Assembly: GCA_001648575.1 (NCBI GenBank)
Contig: LQXN01000059.1
Coordinates: forward strand, 1-64,000
DNA from: Sutcliffiella horikoshii DSM 8719
Lineage (GTDB): Bacteria; Bacillota; Bacilli; Bacillales; Bacillaceae_I
Length of the DNA stretch: 64,000 bases
Direction of reading: 5' to 3'
A model generated the notes under the pieces. It was not told where the DNA came from. It worked only from the letters and a program-made list of their open reading frames with translations, and made no database searches. The position numbers were made by a program, and so were the translations under genes. Shown here one piece after another: positions 16,661-24,684 of this stretch. Numbering within the stretch: the first letter of the stretch is position 1; every line of letters starts with the position of its first letter.

Positions 16661-17671
16661 CTATACGTAAACCCCTTGTTTGACCGTTGATTCCCGAACG
16701 ATGAGCTCGAGATCATATTCATAGATTTCTTTGTTGCGAAAGCGTTTGGAACGGACTTTTTCCATCATGACCTGGAATGCTTTGCGAGCCATTTCATCAA
16801 TCGGCTGATACACGGTCGTGATGGTCGGTTCGACAAGCTCCGTGATTGCTTGATTATCAAATCCCACCACCGCAAGATCTTCTGGAATCTTCCAGCCAGA
16901 GCGTTTAGCCTCTGAAATGACGCCGGCCGCTACTTCATCCCCACCAGTAAAGATGGCACTGGGTTTTTCATCCAACTCTGCAATCTCTTGAAATACTCTT
17001 CTTCCATCCTCGATGGTAAAGGCGTCACTGAAGAAAAACTCTTCGCGGAATTCCACACTGAATTCAGCGAGCGCTTTCTTGAAGCCTGCCTCCCTGCTTT
17101 TAGCGACATTGCTTTTATGTCCACCAGTGCAATAGGCGATTTTCTTATGGCCGAGCTTCAAAAGATGCTTGGTGGATATGTAACCACCATACGTCTGGTC
17201 CAGTCTTACCGATGGTACTTCGGCTTCCTCTTCAAACTCATTGCACAAAACGATTGGTCCATATTCTAAAAACGGCTCTATTACATTCCAGTCATTTTGT
17301 ATGGATGAAAGGATGATTCCGTCTACCTGCCTCGTCTTCAATAAGTTCAAGTAATCCAGTTCCTTCTTCTTAGAATACTTCGTCTGACATATAATCAGCT
17401 GGTATCCGTTTTCTGCAGCCGCCATTTCCATCCGTTCAATAAGTTCACTGAAGAATGGATTCATGACACGAGGAATCAGTAATGCGACCATTTCTGTCTT
17501 CTGGCTACGCAGGCTTCTAGCGGAAGAATTCGGAACATATCCTAATTCACTCATTGCATTCGATACAAGTACACGTTTCTTTTCCGACACATACGGGTGG
17601 TTATTGATGACACGGGAAACAGTGGTCCTTGATAACCCTGCCAGCTTTGCTACATCTTCTATTGTTGCCAC
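16661..17671 (-). CDS. LacI-family transcriptional regulator
   Basis: The product is a 336-residue repressor. The N-terminal HTH reads ATIEDVAKLAGLSRTTVSRVINNHPYVSEKKR, with hinge helix YVPNSSARSLRSQKT around 46-60. The periplasmic-binding-like sensor domain follows (VALLIPRVMNPFFSELIERM; QVDGIILSS; GFDNQAITELVEPTITTVYQPI). The start is GTG 17671 with AAGGTGG 8 bases upstream; a GTG at 17683 is in frame but poorly placed. A perfect LacI/GalR-type operator lies at its promoter. The effector and target genes cannot be read from the sequence; no sugar genes adjoin. B. subtilis DegA and CcpB are relatives but not clear orthologues. Confidence 0.88.
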   Translation of the reverse strand: MATIEDVAKLAGLSRTTVSRVINNHPYVSEKKRVLVSNAMSELGYVPNSSARSLRSQKTEMVALLIPRVMNPFFSELIERMEMAAAENGYQLIICQTKYSKKKELDYLNLLKTRQVDGIILSSIQNDWNVIEPFLEYGPIVLCNEFEEEAEVPSVRLDQTYGGYISTKHLLKLGHKKIAYCTGGHKSNVAKSREAGFKKALAEFSVEFREEFFFSDAFTIEDGRRVFQEIAELDEKPSAIFTGGDEVAAGVISEAKRSGWKIPEDLAVVGFDNQAITELVEPTITTVYQPIDEMARKAFQVMMEKVRSKRFRNKEIYEYDLELIVRESTVKQGVYV

Positions 17672-17717
17672 GAGTCTCGCCACCTTAGCTGAATTAATAG
17701 GTTAATAGAATGATTTT

Positions 17718-17767
17718 TGAAATCGTTTTCATAACTACTAGTATAAAAGGAAATGTAAGTGTTTTCA
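17718..17767 (-). promoter_or_regulatory. Promoter and cre-type operator of the LacI-family gene
   Basis: Minus-strand TTGAAA (17762-17767) and TATACT (17740-17745) have a 16-bp spacer. At 17718-17731 TGAAATCGTTTTCA fits the cre consensus TGWAANCGNTNWCA at every position and lies at about +2 to +15. It may be a CcpA site or the regulator's own operator, since LacI-family HTHs share this half-site. Confidence 0.7.
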
Positions 17768-17810
17768 ATAAGAATTTTATTTTTAGTATCTTAAATTGCG
17801 GTTCCCTAAG

Positions 17811-17855
17811 AAAAAAGGAGCCCACTAAGCTTTATGGTGGACTCCCTTGTTTTTC
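17811..17855. terminator. Bidirectional terminator-like hairpin
   Basis: The stem GGAGCCCAC / GTGGACTCC (17817-17844) is flanked by A6 on the left and T5 on the right. It separates the LacI gene promoter from the yhgE end. Confidence 0.6.
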
Positions 17856-17860
17856 TGTAA

Positions 17861-18075
17861 CCACTGAAAAACCAGTAACTTTTCAATAACATGATTTCCA
17901 GCTGTAGATTGGAGCAATAGGCGAAGACTCCTGCAGGGGAGTAGCGACATTCTTGAGACCCTCGCAGGGCGTAGCACGAGGAGGCTCAAGGTCGCCCTCT
18001 GGATAAGCGAAGCCGTTTGCGGAAATCAACAGCGGTGTTTAAACAGATTACTACACTCATGTACTTTTTCAGTGG
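17861..18075 (-). repeat. Dispersed repeat, variant copy D
   Basis: The core (about 17915-18040) resembles copies A-C but is diverged: GGCGAAGACTCCTGCAGGGG, GAGGAGGCTCAAGGTCGCCC and GCGGAAATCAACAGCGG. It is in the orientation of copy C. It is bounded by inverted CCACTGAAAAA (17861-17871) and TTTTTCAGTGG (18065-18075). It lies just past the yhgE stop. Rather than a hairpin duplication, it looks as if the element sits within the arms of one hairpin. Confidence 0.6.
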
Positions 18076-18087
18076 CCTCGTTTTTCT

Positions 18088-20301
18088 CTATCCGTTAGAG
18101 GGTGTAGATTCTATTTGACTATTATTATTGTAATTCTTTCTATATTTGTACATGAAATACGCCCATGTCCCTGCTAGCATGGCCATCATGAATCCGCTGA
18201 GGATCCAGACATTTTCCCACATGAAACCAATATCTCCACTTGAGATGACCGCTTTGAATCCTGAAACGGAATAGGTCATTGGCAATAGCATGTTGAATGG
18301 CTGAAGTGCATTTGGTATCAGTTCCAATGGGAATGTTCCTGCACTTGTTGTCAATTGGAGGATCAATATGAGTATGGCAACAAACCGGCCAGGATCCCCA
18401 AGTGTCGTCACCAAGAACTGAACCAATGCAATGAAAGTGAATGAAGTGATGATACTGAATAAAATAAACAAAGTTAAACTTTTCACTTCAACCCCCAAGC
18501 CTAAGATCAGTACCGCATCTGCAAGCAATGCTTGAAGTATTCCGACAACTGCAAGTACAGCCACCTTCCCGATAAACCATGCGGTGCCTGACCTTGGAAT
18601 ACTTGCGGGCTCTCGCATTGGATACACGATGGATAATAATAATGCTCCCACAAACAAGCCCAATGATAAAAAGTATGGGGCAAAACCAGTCCCGTAATTA
18701 GGAACTCCATTTTCCACTTCCGATTTTACTTTTACCGGCTCGGAAATCATATCATATGTTTTTTCTGTTCCTTTAATGGAACCTGATTTTTCGGATGCAT
18801 CCTTTAATTTCCCTTCTAACTCTTCAGTTCCTTTGCCGACGTCTGATAAGCCCGAAGAGATTTTACCAGAGCCGTCTGCAAGCTCTTTTGTCCCCTGTTG
18901 AAACTGTTTGGATCCGCCATCTAGTTGTTCCATTCCAGCCAATAGCTGTCCGGATCCCTCTGCTATTTTCGTACTTCCATCTCTTGCATCAATTAATTTA
19001 ACTCCAAATTCTGTTAGACCTTGATTAAATTCAGTCTGGCCACTTAGTAGTTCTGATGAGCCTGACGCAAGTTGTTTTGACCCATCAGCCATTTTTGCCA
19101 GACCGGATTGGAACGATCTCTGCCCATCAGCAAGTTTTCTACCATTTTGTTCTAATGAAGATGCTCCCGCATTAAGGTCAGTTGCTCCTTGCTCTAGTGC
19201 AGCCAACCCTTGAGAGAATTCTCCGCTGCCGTTTATCAGTTGTTCGAAATAAGCATTAATTTGAGCTTGCTGTTCTTCATTTGCCTGGCCTATCATTGGC
19301 TCCAAAGCCTTTTTTAATTCCACAATCCCTTGGTTCAATTCACCTGCTTTTTTCTGTGCCTGTAAAGCACCCTGTTCAAGGTTTGAGGTTCCATCGCTAA
19401 GCTTAGCTGCACCTTCTGCCAAAGCTCCAGCTCCGTTGGTGAGCTCTTCCTGTGCCTGGACTAATTGAGACATTCCTTCATTGCTTTGAGTTAACCCATC
19501 ATTAAGTGCTCCTGCACCAGCCTGAAGCTTTTCCGATGCAGTAGACAGCTTTCCTTGACCATCAACAAGTAAACCCAAGCCCGTTGATAGATCCTTGTTC
19601 CCTTGATGGATATCTTTCACCCCATCATATGCCTTTTCCACTCCATTATGGAAAACAATTGATTTTTCTGCCGCTTGTTCGAGTCCTTTTCTTAAGGCTT
19701 CAGATCCATCTTTCAATTCATGTACACCACTATTTAACTTTCCTGTACCATCTGCTGCCTGTTTATATCCATCGGCCATTGTTTCTAGGTTTGTAAACAT
19801 GGCTTCTGCATATGTGCCTATCAGCTCTTTGGATACTTCTTCTTTTATTTTCTCCACTGCAGTCGAACCTATTTGGGCGGAAAGGAAATTATAGCTTTCA
19901 TTGGGTACAAATTTCATTTCCAGGGCAGAAGGATTGTCGTCTAAAAGTGTTGTAGCACGTTCGGAAAAATCATTAGGAATTTCAATCACCATGTAATAGT
20001 GCTGTTTATCTAATCCCTCATACGCTACATCCTTTGAAACAAATTCCCATTTAAATCCATCATTCTTTCTCAAATTTCCCTGCAAGTCCTCCCCGATCGT
20101 TAATGCCTTCCCCTCGTATTCAGCACCCTGGTCCAAATTAACCACCGCTACCGGAAGTTCATCAAGTTTTTCATAAGGGTCCCAAAAAGCCCACAAGAAC
20201 ATCCCACTGTAAAGTAAAGGGATTAATAGCACGGCTATTACTGGAATCAGGATTTTCTTATTTGTGAGCAATTCCTTCCACTCAGACAATATACTTTTCA
20301 T
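18088..20301 (-). CDS. yhgE: YhgE/Pip-family membrane protein
   Basis: The product is a 737-residue membrane protein related to the phage-infection protein Pip and to ABC-2/MmpL-like export proteins. One TM segment lies near residues 17-35 (LIPVIAVLLIPLLYSGMFLWAFW in parts). Then comes a long extracellular region (about 60-530) with about twenty repeats of the type LxxGxxxLxxG (for example KLNSGVHELKDGSEALRKG). The C-terminus has five to six TM segments from YFLSLGLFVGALLLSIVYP onward. The repeated region should form a long helical stalk. It is downstream of the TetR gene yhgD, as in B. subtilis, with a shared operator. The function in uninfected cells is unresolved; lipid or envelope export is a guess. 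Confidence 0.9.
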   Translation of the reverse strand: MKSILSEWKELLTNKKILIPVIAVLLIPLLYSGMFLWAFWDPYEKLDELPVAVVNLDQGAEYEGKALTIGEDLQGNLRKNDGFKWEFVSKDVAYEGLDKQHYYMVIEIPNDFSERATTLLDDNPSALEMKFVPNESYNFLSAQIGSTAVEKIKEEVSKELIGTYAEAMFTNLETMADGYKQAADGTGKLNSGVHELKDGSEALRKGLEQAAEKSIVFHNGVEKAYDGVKDIHQGNKDLSTGLGLLVDGQGKLSTASEKLQAGAGALNDGLTQSNEGMSQLVQAQEELTNGAGALAEGAAKLSDGTSNLEQGALQAQKKAGELNQGIVELKKALEPMIGQANEEQQAQINAYFEQLINGSGEFSQGLAALEQGATDLNAGASSLEQNGRKLADGQRSFQSGLAKMADGSKQLASGSSELLSGQTEFNQGLTEFGVKLIDARDGSTKIAEGSGQLLAGMEQLDGGSKQFQQGTKELADGSGKISSGLSDVGKGTEELEGKLKDASEKSGSIKGTEKTYDMISEPVKVKSEVENGVPNYGTGFAPYFLSLGLFVGALLLSIVYPMREPASIPRSGTAWFIGKVAVLAVVGILQALLADAVLILGLGVEVKSLTLFILFSIITSFTFIALVQFLVTTLGDPGRFVAILILILQLTTSAGTFPLELIPNALQPFNMLLPMTYSVSGFKAVISSGDIGFMWENVWILSGFMMAMLAGTWAYFMYKYRKNYNNNSQIESTPSNG

Positions 20302-20326
20302 TAATTATTACCTCCATATTACATTA

Positions 20327-20349
20327 TGACTAATTTTGTCATTTGGTCA
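20327..20349. promoter_or_regulatory. YhgD-type operator in the yhgD-yhgE gap
   Basis: A 23-bp dyad TGACT-N13-GGTCA has an inner sequence on the minus strand beginning TGACCAAATGACAAA. This is the same as the operator upstream of yhgD (TGACCAAATGATAAA) with one change. It lies 26-48 bp before the yhgE start. Confidence 0.65.
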
Positions 20350-20374
20350 TTTTTGTTTAAAATGATAAGGATCA

Positions 20375-20941
20375 TCAAGTTGACAATCCTTTAATAAAAT
20401 ATAATTCAAAGAGATTTGCTATTTCCTCTTTTGATAGTGGAGGGTGATGTTCCTCCCAGTCTACCACTAGGGCTACGTAAAGCTTCAGCATTAAAAATGC
20501 GGTCACTTCAGGATCACATTCTCTTATTTCCCCTTTTTCTATAGCTTTTTCAATTCTTTCTTTGATAAAAGTGATGATCATTTGTTCCAGGCGGTTCAAT
20601 TCCTGGTTGACTATCTTGGTGCCGAGTTCCTTTTCTTCCTGAATCAATTTGACGGTCAATTGATGTTCATTCCGGAAATCGAGCAGGCTGGTAAGGGCCC
20701 TATGTGCATTTTCAAAAAAGGATTGATCTGGATTAATAGATTGATCTGCAACCATCTGCATTTCTTTAATGATCCCCGCAACAATTTCACCAAATAATTC
20801 TTCTTTATTGGCGTAAAAGGTATAAATGGTCCCTTTACCAACGTTGGCTATTTTTGCAACCTGATCCATTGTTGTCGCCTTATAACCGAACAATGAGAAT
20901 GACTTTAACGCAGCATCAAGGATACTTTGTTTACGATCCAT
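20375..20941 (-). CDS. yhgD: TetR/AcrR-family repressor YhgD
   Basis: The product is a 188-residue regulator. The N-terminal HTH is ILDAALKSFSLFGYKATTMDQVAKIANVGKGTIYTFYANKEELF (in parts: ILDAALKSFSLFGYKATT, VAKIANVGKGTIYTFY), the standard TetR layout over residues 5-48, followed by an all-helical ligand domain. The ATG has AAAGGGGC 6 bases upstream. A 23-bp dyad overlaps its promoter start and a near-identical one precedes yhgE, which implies autoregulation and control of yhgE. The ligand is unknown. Synteny with B. subtilis hemY-yhgD-yhgE supports the name. Confidence 0.9.
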   Translation of the reverse strand: MDRKQSILDAALKSFSLFGYKATTMDQVAKIANVGKGTIYTFYANKEELFGEIVAGIIKEMQMVADQSINPDQSFFENAHRALTSLLDFRNEHQLTVKLIQEEKELGTKIVNQELNRLEQMIITFIKERIEKAIEKGEIRECDPEVTAFLMLKLYVALVVDWEEHHPPLSKEEIANLFELYFIKGLST

Positions 20942-20962
20942 TTAAATGCCCCTTTCTAGAAA

Positions 20963-21024
20963 TGACCAAATGATAAATGCGGTCAATCAGTCTTCATTAT
21001 ATGTCCTCATCACTAAGAAAGCAA
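20963..21024 (-). promoter_or_regulatory. yhgD promoter and operator
   Basis: Minus-strand TTGCTT (21019-21024) and TATAAT (20996-21001) have a 17-bp spacer. The dyad TGACC-N13-GGTCA at 20963-20985 lies at about +4 to +26, where a bound TetR dimer would block RNA polymerase. Confidence 0.7.
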
Positions 21025-21072
21025 GAAAAAAACGGTTCAGGCACCTTTGGTGGCGTCTGAACCGTTTTTTTA
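21025..21072 (-). terminator. Terminator of the hemEHY operon
   Basis: A 10-bp perfect stem AACGGTTCAG / CTGAACCGTT (21031-21040 with 21057-21066) has A7 on one side and T7 on the other. On the minus strand it directly follows the hemY stop. Confidence 0.85.
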
Positions 21073-22500
21073 AACCTGAACGGCAGGTTCTTTATGAAAA
21101 CTTTCTATTACAGCTTTGACAGCCGCTTCACCGGAATCGATGCAGTCAGGCAATCCTACACCTTCAAAAGAACTTCCAGCAAGGTAGATGCCAGGCATAC
21201 TTTCAGCAAGACGAGCGTTCATCTCTCGGAGCATCTTCTTATGGCCTACTGCATACTGAGGCATCGCTTCTCTCCAACGAGTAACAATCGTAAAGTCAGG
21301 TTCAGAACCAACCTCCATTATCTTGTTGAGGTCATCGAGCACCACTTTCTTTATTTCCTCGTCACTCTGATCAACGATTGCCTCTTCCCCGACCCTTCCA
21401 ACATAACACCGAAGGATCACTTTCCCTTTAGGTGTGGTATGTGGCCATTTCTTGTGGGTCCACGTACATGCCGTAATTGTATAATCATTATTCCTTGAAA
21501 CAACGAACCCTGTTCCCTCTATGTCCTGTTTAAGCGCAGCTTCATCAAATGCCATAGCGATGGTTGCAACAGAGGTTGACGACATCTCGAGCAGCGGCTG
21601 AAGGTATTCAGCGTCTGGAATCAGGCTTGCAGTTGCATAATGAGGGGTCGTTACAATAATATTTTCACATTCTATCGATTTCCCATTACTCAAGGATAAT
21701 TGGTATTGATCCCCGTTTTTCTCAATGGTGTCCACCTTCACCGCTTTAAGGATCTTCACCTCGTCCAATTTTTCCTCCAAGGCATCAACAAGTGTTTGCA
21801 GCCCACCACGTAAAGTTTGAAACATCCCTTTTTTCTTTTGGGCAGGTACTTGTTTCTGTTTTGGAGTCGTCTGTTTCATCCCAAGAATCAAACTTCGGTA
21901 TTTCTCTTCCACCTGCTCGAATTGCGGGAAGGTTGCCTGCAAGCTAAGTTTATCGATGTCTCCCGCATAGATACCTGATAATAATGGTTCGATCAGGTTT
22001 TCCACCACTTCATCTCCAAGCCTTCTCCTAAAGAAGGAACCAAGCGATTGATCCTCTCCTCCATTTTTAGAAGCAGGGAGAATCAAGTCGGCTGCTGCAC
22101 GCATTTTCCCCAATGGCGAAAATAAACCAGTAGTGACGAAAGGGGATAATTTTGTAGGTATGCCCATTACCGCCCCTTCTGGCATCGGATGGAGCTCTCC
22201 TTTTAGGAGGATGTAGGCCTGACCTGTTGAATTGTGTACCAATTGGTCTTCAAGGCCAACTTCTTTTACCAATCTGCCAGCACTAAGTTTTCTTGCCAGG
22301 AAGCTATCTGGTCCGCGTTCAATGGTGAAGCCATCACGTCGTACGGTCTGGATTTTCCCTCCAAGCCGGTTGCTTGCCTCAATCAGGGTAATCTCTATAT
22401 TAAGGTTTTTCTCTTTATTTTCTTTTTGAAGATAATAGGCGGCTGAAAGGCCAGTAATGCCTCCACCGATGATGACAACCCTTTTTTTCTCCTCATTCAT
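21070..22500 (-). CDS. hemY: Coproporphyrinogen III / protoporphyrinogen oxidase HemY
   Basis: The product is a 476-residue FAD enzyme that oxidises coproporphyrinogen III to coproporphyrin III in the Gram-positive coproporphyrin-dependent heme route (called CgoX in recent usage). The N-terminal dinucleotide-binding motif is VVIIGGGITGLSAAYYL, followed by EASNRLGGKIQTVRRDGFTIERGPDSF. The C-terminal FAD block is GIYLAGSSFEGVGLPDCIDSGEAA. Length is normal. It is last in hemE-hemH-hemY with a 26-bp gap after hemH. A strong terminator follows. Confidence 0.95.
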   Translation of the reverse strand: MNEEKKRVVIIGGGITGLSAAYYLQKENKEKNLNIEITLIEASNRLGGKIQTVRRDGFTIERGPDSFLARKLSAGRLVKEVGLEDQLVHNSTGQAYILLKGELHPMPEGAVMGIPTKLSPFVTTGLFSPLGKMRAAADLILPASKNGGEDQSLGSFFRRRLGDEVVENLIEPLLSGIYAGDIDKLSLQATFPQFEQVEEKYRSLILGMKQTTPKQKQVPAQKKKGMFQTLRGGLQTLVDALEEKLDEVKILKAVKVDTIEKNGDQYQLSLSNGKSIECENIIVTTPHYATASLIPDAEYLQPLLEMSSTSVATIAMAFDEAALKQDIEGTGFVVSRNNDYTITACTWTHKKWPHTTPKGKVILRCYVGRVGEEAIVDQSDEEIKKVVLDDLNKIMEVGSEPDFTIVTRWREAMPQYAVGHKKMLREMNARLAESMPGIYLAGSSFEGVGLPDCIDSGEAAVKAVIESFHKEPAVQV

Positions 22501-22526
22501 GGTTTCATCGCCTTCTTTTTCTAGAT

Positions 22527-23468
22527 TTACTGTGATACTTTCTTTAATTCTTCCAATACAACGGTAGCCATTGCATCGATAAATTCTGGCTGAGTATTAG
22601 GCATTTCAGGACGGTAGTATTTGGCACCGATTTCGTCGGTTACAATTTTACACTCATAGTCATTGTCATATAAAACTTCCAAGTGGTCAGAAACAAACCC
22701 TACCGGGGTGTATACAAAGGAAGTGTATTCTTTATCCTTATGAAGATCACGTGTGATGTCTTGTACATCTGGTCCCAGCCAAGGATCTGGAGTGTTCCCT
22801 TCACTTTGCCAAGCGATTTCGTAATTCTTCACCCCTGCACCCTTCGCGATAAGGTCTGCTGTTTCTTGGAGTTGGTCTGGATATGGGTCACCCATTTGGA
22901 TGATTTTTTCCGGAAGGCTGTGAGCTGATACAATCAGGACTGCCTTTTCCTTTTCTTCTGCACTCATGGTTTCAAAGGTTTGTTTTACACGATCTACCCA
23001 ATATTGAATGAATTTCGGCTCATCATACCAGCTTTCTACGGATACGATGGATGGACCACCAATCTTCTCCGCTTCTTCCTGTGCACGTCCATTATAGGAC
23101 TTTACGCTGAATGTGGAGAAGTGTGGCGCAAGTACGATGCTCACAGCTTCCTTGATTCCATCCTCTTTCATCTGCTGGACAGCATCTTCCACAAATGGTT
23201 CGATATGCTTCAGGCCAAGATAGACTTTGAATTCAATGTCATCTTGGATATTGTTCAAATGTGCACCAAGCGCGTTTGCCTGTTCTTCGGTGATACGTGC
23301 AAGCGGGGAAATCCCTCCGATGGCATCATAACGGTCGCGCAGGTCCTGCAGCATTTCGTCTGATGGTTTTCTGCCGCGGCGGATATGCGTATAGTAACGC
23401 TCCAGGTCTTCTTCTTTATATGGCGTACCATATGCCATTACCAACAAGCCCATTGTTTTTTTGGACAT
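22527..23468 (-). CDS. hemH: Ferrochelatase (coproporphyrin ferrochelatase)
   Basis: The product has 313 residues and inserts Fe2+ into coproporphyrin III (CpfC). The family signature SAHSLPEKI contains the metal-site His. [17 protein letters not shown] carries the second conserved His-Glu region. The N-terminal [20 protein letters not shown] matches B. subtilis HemH. It is soluble, with no TM segment, as in other Bacillus enzymes. ATG 23468 has an AAAGAGGTAAAC ribosome site. It sits 51 bp after hemE and 26 bp before hemY. Confidence 0.95.
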   Translation of the reverse strand: MSKKTMGLLVMAYGTPYKEEDLERYYTHIRRGRKPSDEMLQDLRDRYDAIGGISPLARITEEQANALGAHLNNIQDDIEFKVYLGLKHIEPFVEDAVQQMKEDGIKEAVSIVLAPHFSTFSVKSYNGRAQEEAEKIGGPSIVSVESWYDEPKFIQYWVDRVKQTFETMSAEEKEKAVLIVSAHSLPEKIIQMGDPYPDQLQETADLIAKGAGVKNYEIAWQSEGNTPDPWLGPDVQDITRDLHKDKEYTSFVYTPVGFVSDHLEVLYDNDYECKIVTDEIGAKYYRPEMPNTQPEFIDAMATVVLEELKKVSQ

Positions 23469-23519
23469 AAAGTTTACCTCTTTTCTAGTCGATTAATTAC
23501 CATGCAAACTACTTTATTT

Positions 23520-24560
23520 CTATTTATTAGAAGAATAGTCATGTACGAATGTTGCTAAACGTTGTAATGTGTCAGGGTTGACTTGCGGGAATACTCCATG
23601 ACCAAGGTTGAAGATATAGCCTGGCTGTTGCATGCCTTGATCAAGGATTGCCTTCGTCTTCGCTTCAATAACTTCCCATGGTGCCAACAAAATGGCCGGG
23701 TCCAAGTTGCCTTGTACCGTTTTTGTGATTCCTCGCTCACGAGCTTCAGAGATTGGCAGACGCCAGTCTAATCCAACTACATCTAGAGGTAGGTCATGCC
23801 ACTCATTAGCAAGATGGCTTGCACCAACACCAAACATGATCAATGGTACATTTTCTTCTTGTAAGGAGGAGAAGATGCGATTCATCACTGGTTTGATGAA
23901 AAAGCGATAATCTTCCACGTTCAATGCGCCGACCCAGCTGTCAAAAATCTGTATTGCTTTTGCTCCGGCATGAATCTGGGAGCGGACGTAGGTGATGGTC
24001 ATATCTGCAAGCTTATCCATTAAAGCAAACCATGCTTTCGGTTCTGCATACATGAATGCTTTTGTTTTATTATAACTTTTAGATGGGCCGCCTTCGATCA
24101 TGTAGGAAGCCAAAGTGAATGGCGCACCTGCAAAACCGATCAACGGTACATTAAGCTGTTCTTCAGTTAATAGCTTGATTGTATCAAGGACGTATGGAAC
24201 ATCCTCTTCAGGATGAATTTCGCCAAGTTTCTCCACGTCCTGCAAAGATCGGATTGGGTTGTCGATTACAGGACCGATACCTGATTTTATCTCCACGTCA
24301 ACACCGATGGCAGGAAGGGGACTCATAATATCTTTATAAAGGATAGCTGCATCCACGTTGTATTGATCAACCGGGAGCTTAGTGACATATGCACAAAGCT
24401 CTGGTTGATGAGTAATTTCAAATAATGAGTATTTCTCTTTTATTTTTCTGTATTCGGGTTGAGAACGTCCAGCTTGTCTCATATACCATAATGGGACATG
24501 CTCTGTTTTTTCCCCTCTACATGCTCTTAAAAATGTATCATTAAACTTTGATTGATTCAC
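23520..24560 (-). CDS. hemE: Uroporphyrinogen decarboxylase
   Basis: The product has 346 residues and decarboxylates uroporphyrinogen III to coproporphyrinogen III. The signatures [16 protein letters not shown] near 25-40 and [17 protein letters not shown] around 145 carry the substrate-binding Arg and Asp context. The C-terminus has [14 protein letters not shown]. The start is GTG 24560 with AAGGGGTC about 8 bases upstream; an in-frame ATG at 24578 overlaps that ribosome site. It is the first gene of hemEHY. The 106 bp upstream contain the promoter region but no operator I recognise. Confidence 0.95.
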   Translation of the reverse strand: MNQSKFNDTFLRACRGEKTEHVPLWYMRQAGRSQPEYRKIKEKYSLFEITHQPELCAYVTKLPVDQYNVDAAILYKDIMSPLPAIGVDVEIKSGIGPVIDNPIRSLQDVEKLGEIHPEEDVPYVLDTIKLLTEEQLNVPLIGFAGAPFTLASYMIEGGPSKSYNKTKAFMYAEPKAWFALMDKLADMTITYVRSQIHAGAKAIQIFDSWVGALNVEDYRFFIKPVMNRIFSSLQEENVPLIMFGVGASHLANEWHDLPLDVVGLDWRLPISEARERGITKTVQGNLDPAILLAPWEVIEAKTKAILDQGMQQPGYIFNLGHGVFPQVNPDTLQRLATFVHDYSSNK

Positions 24561-24684
24561 AATGATGACCCCTTCCATCTGACTTTTTTCTGCTTTTATT
24601 ACGTTACACTTCTGTCATGTTACACTATACCTATAAATGTAATGAAAGTATAGAACCAGCGCTTATTGTTCATAAAATAGACGA

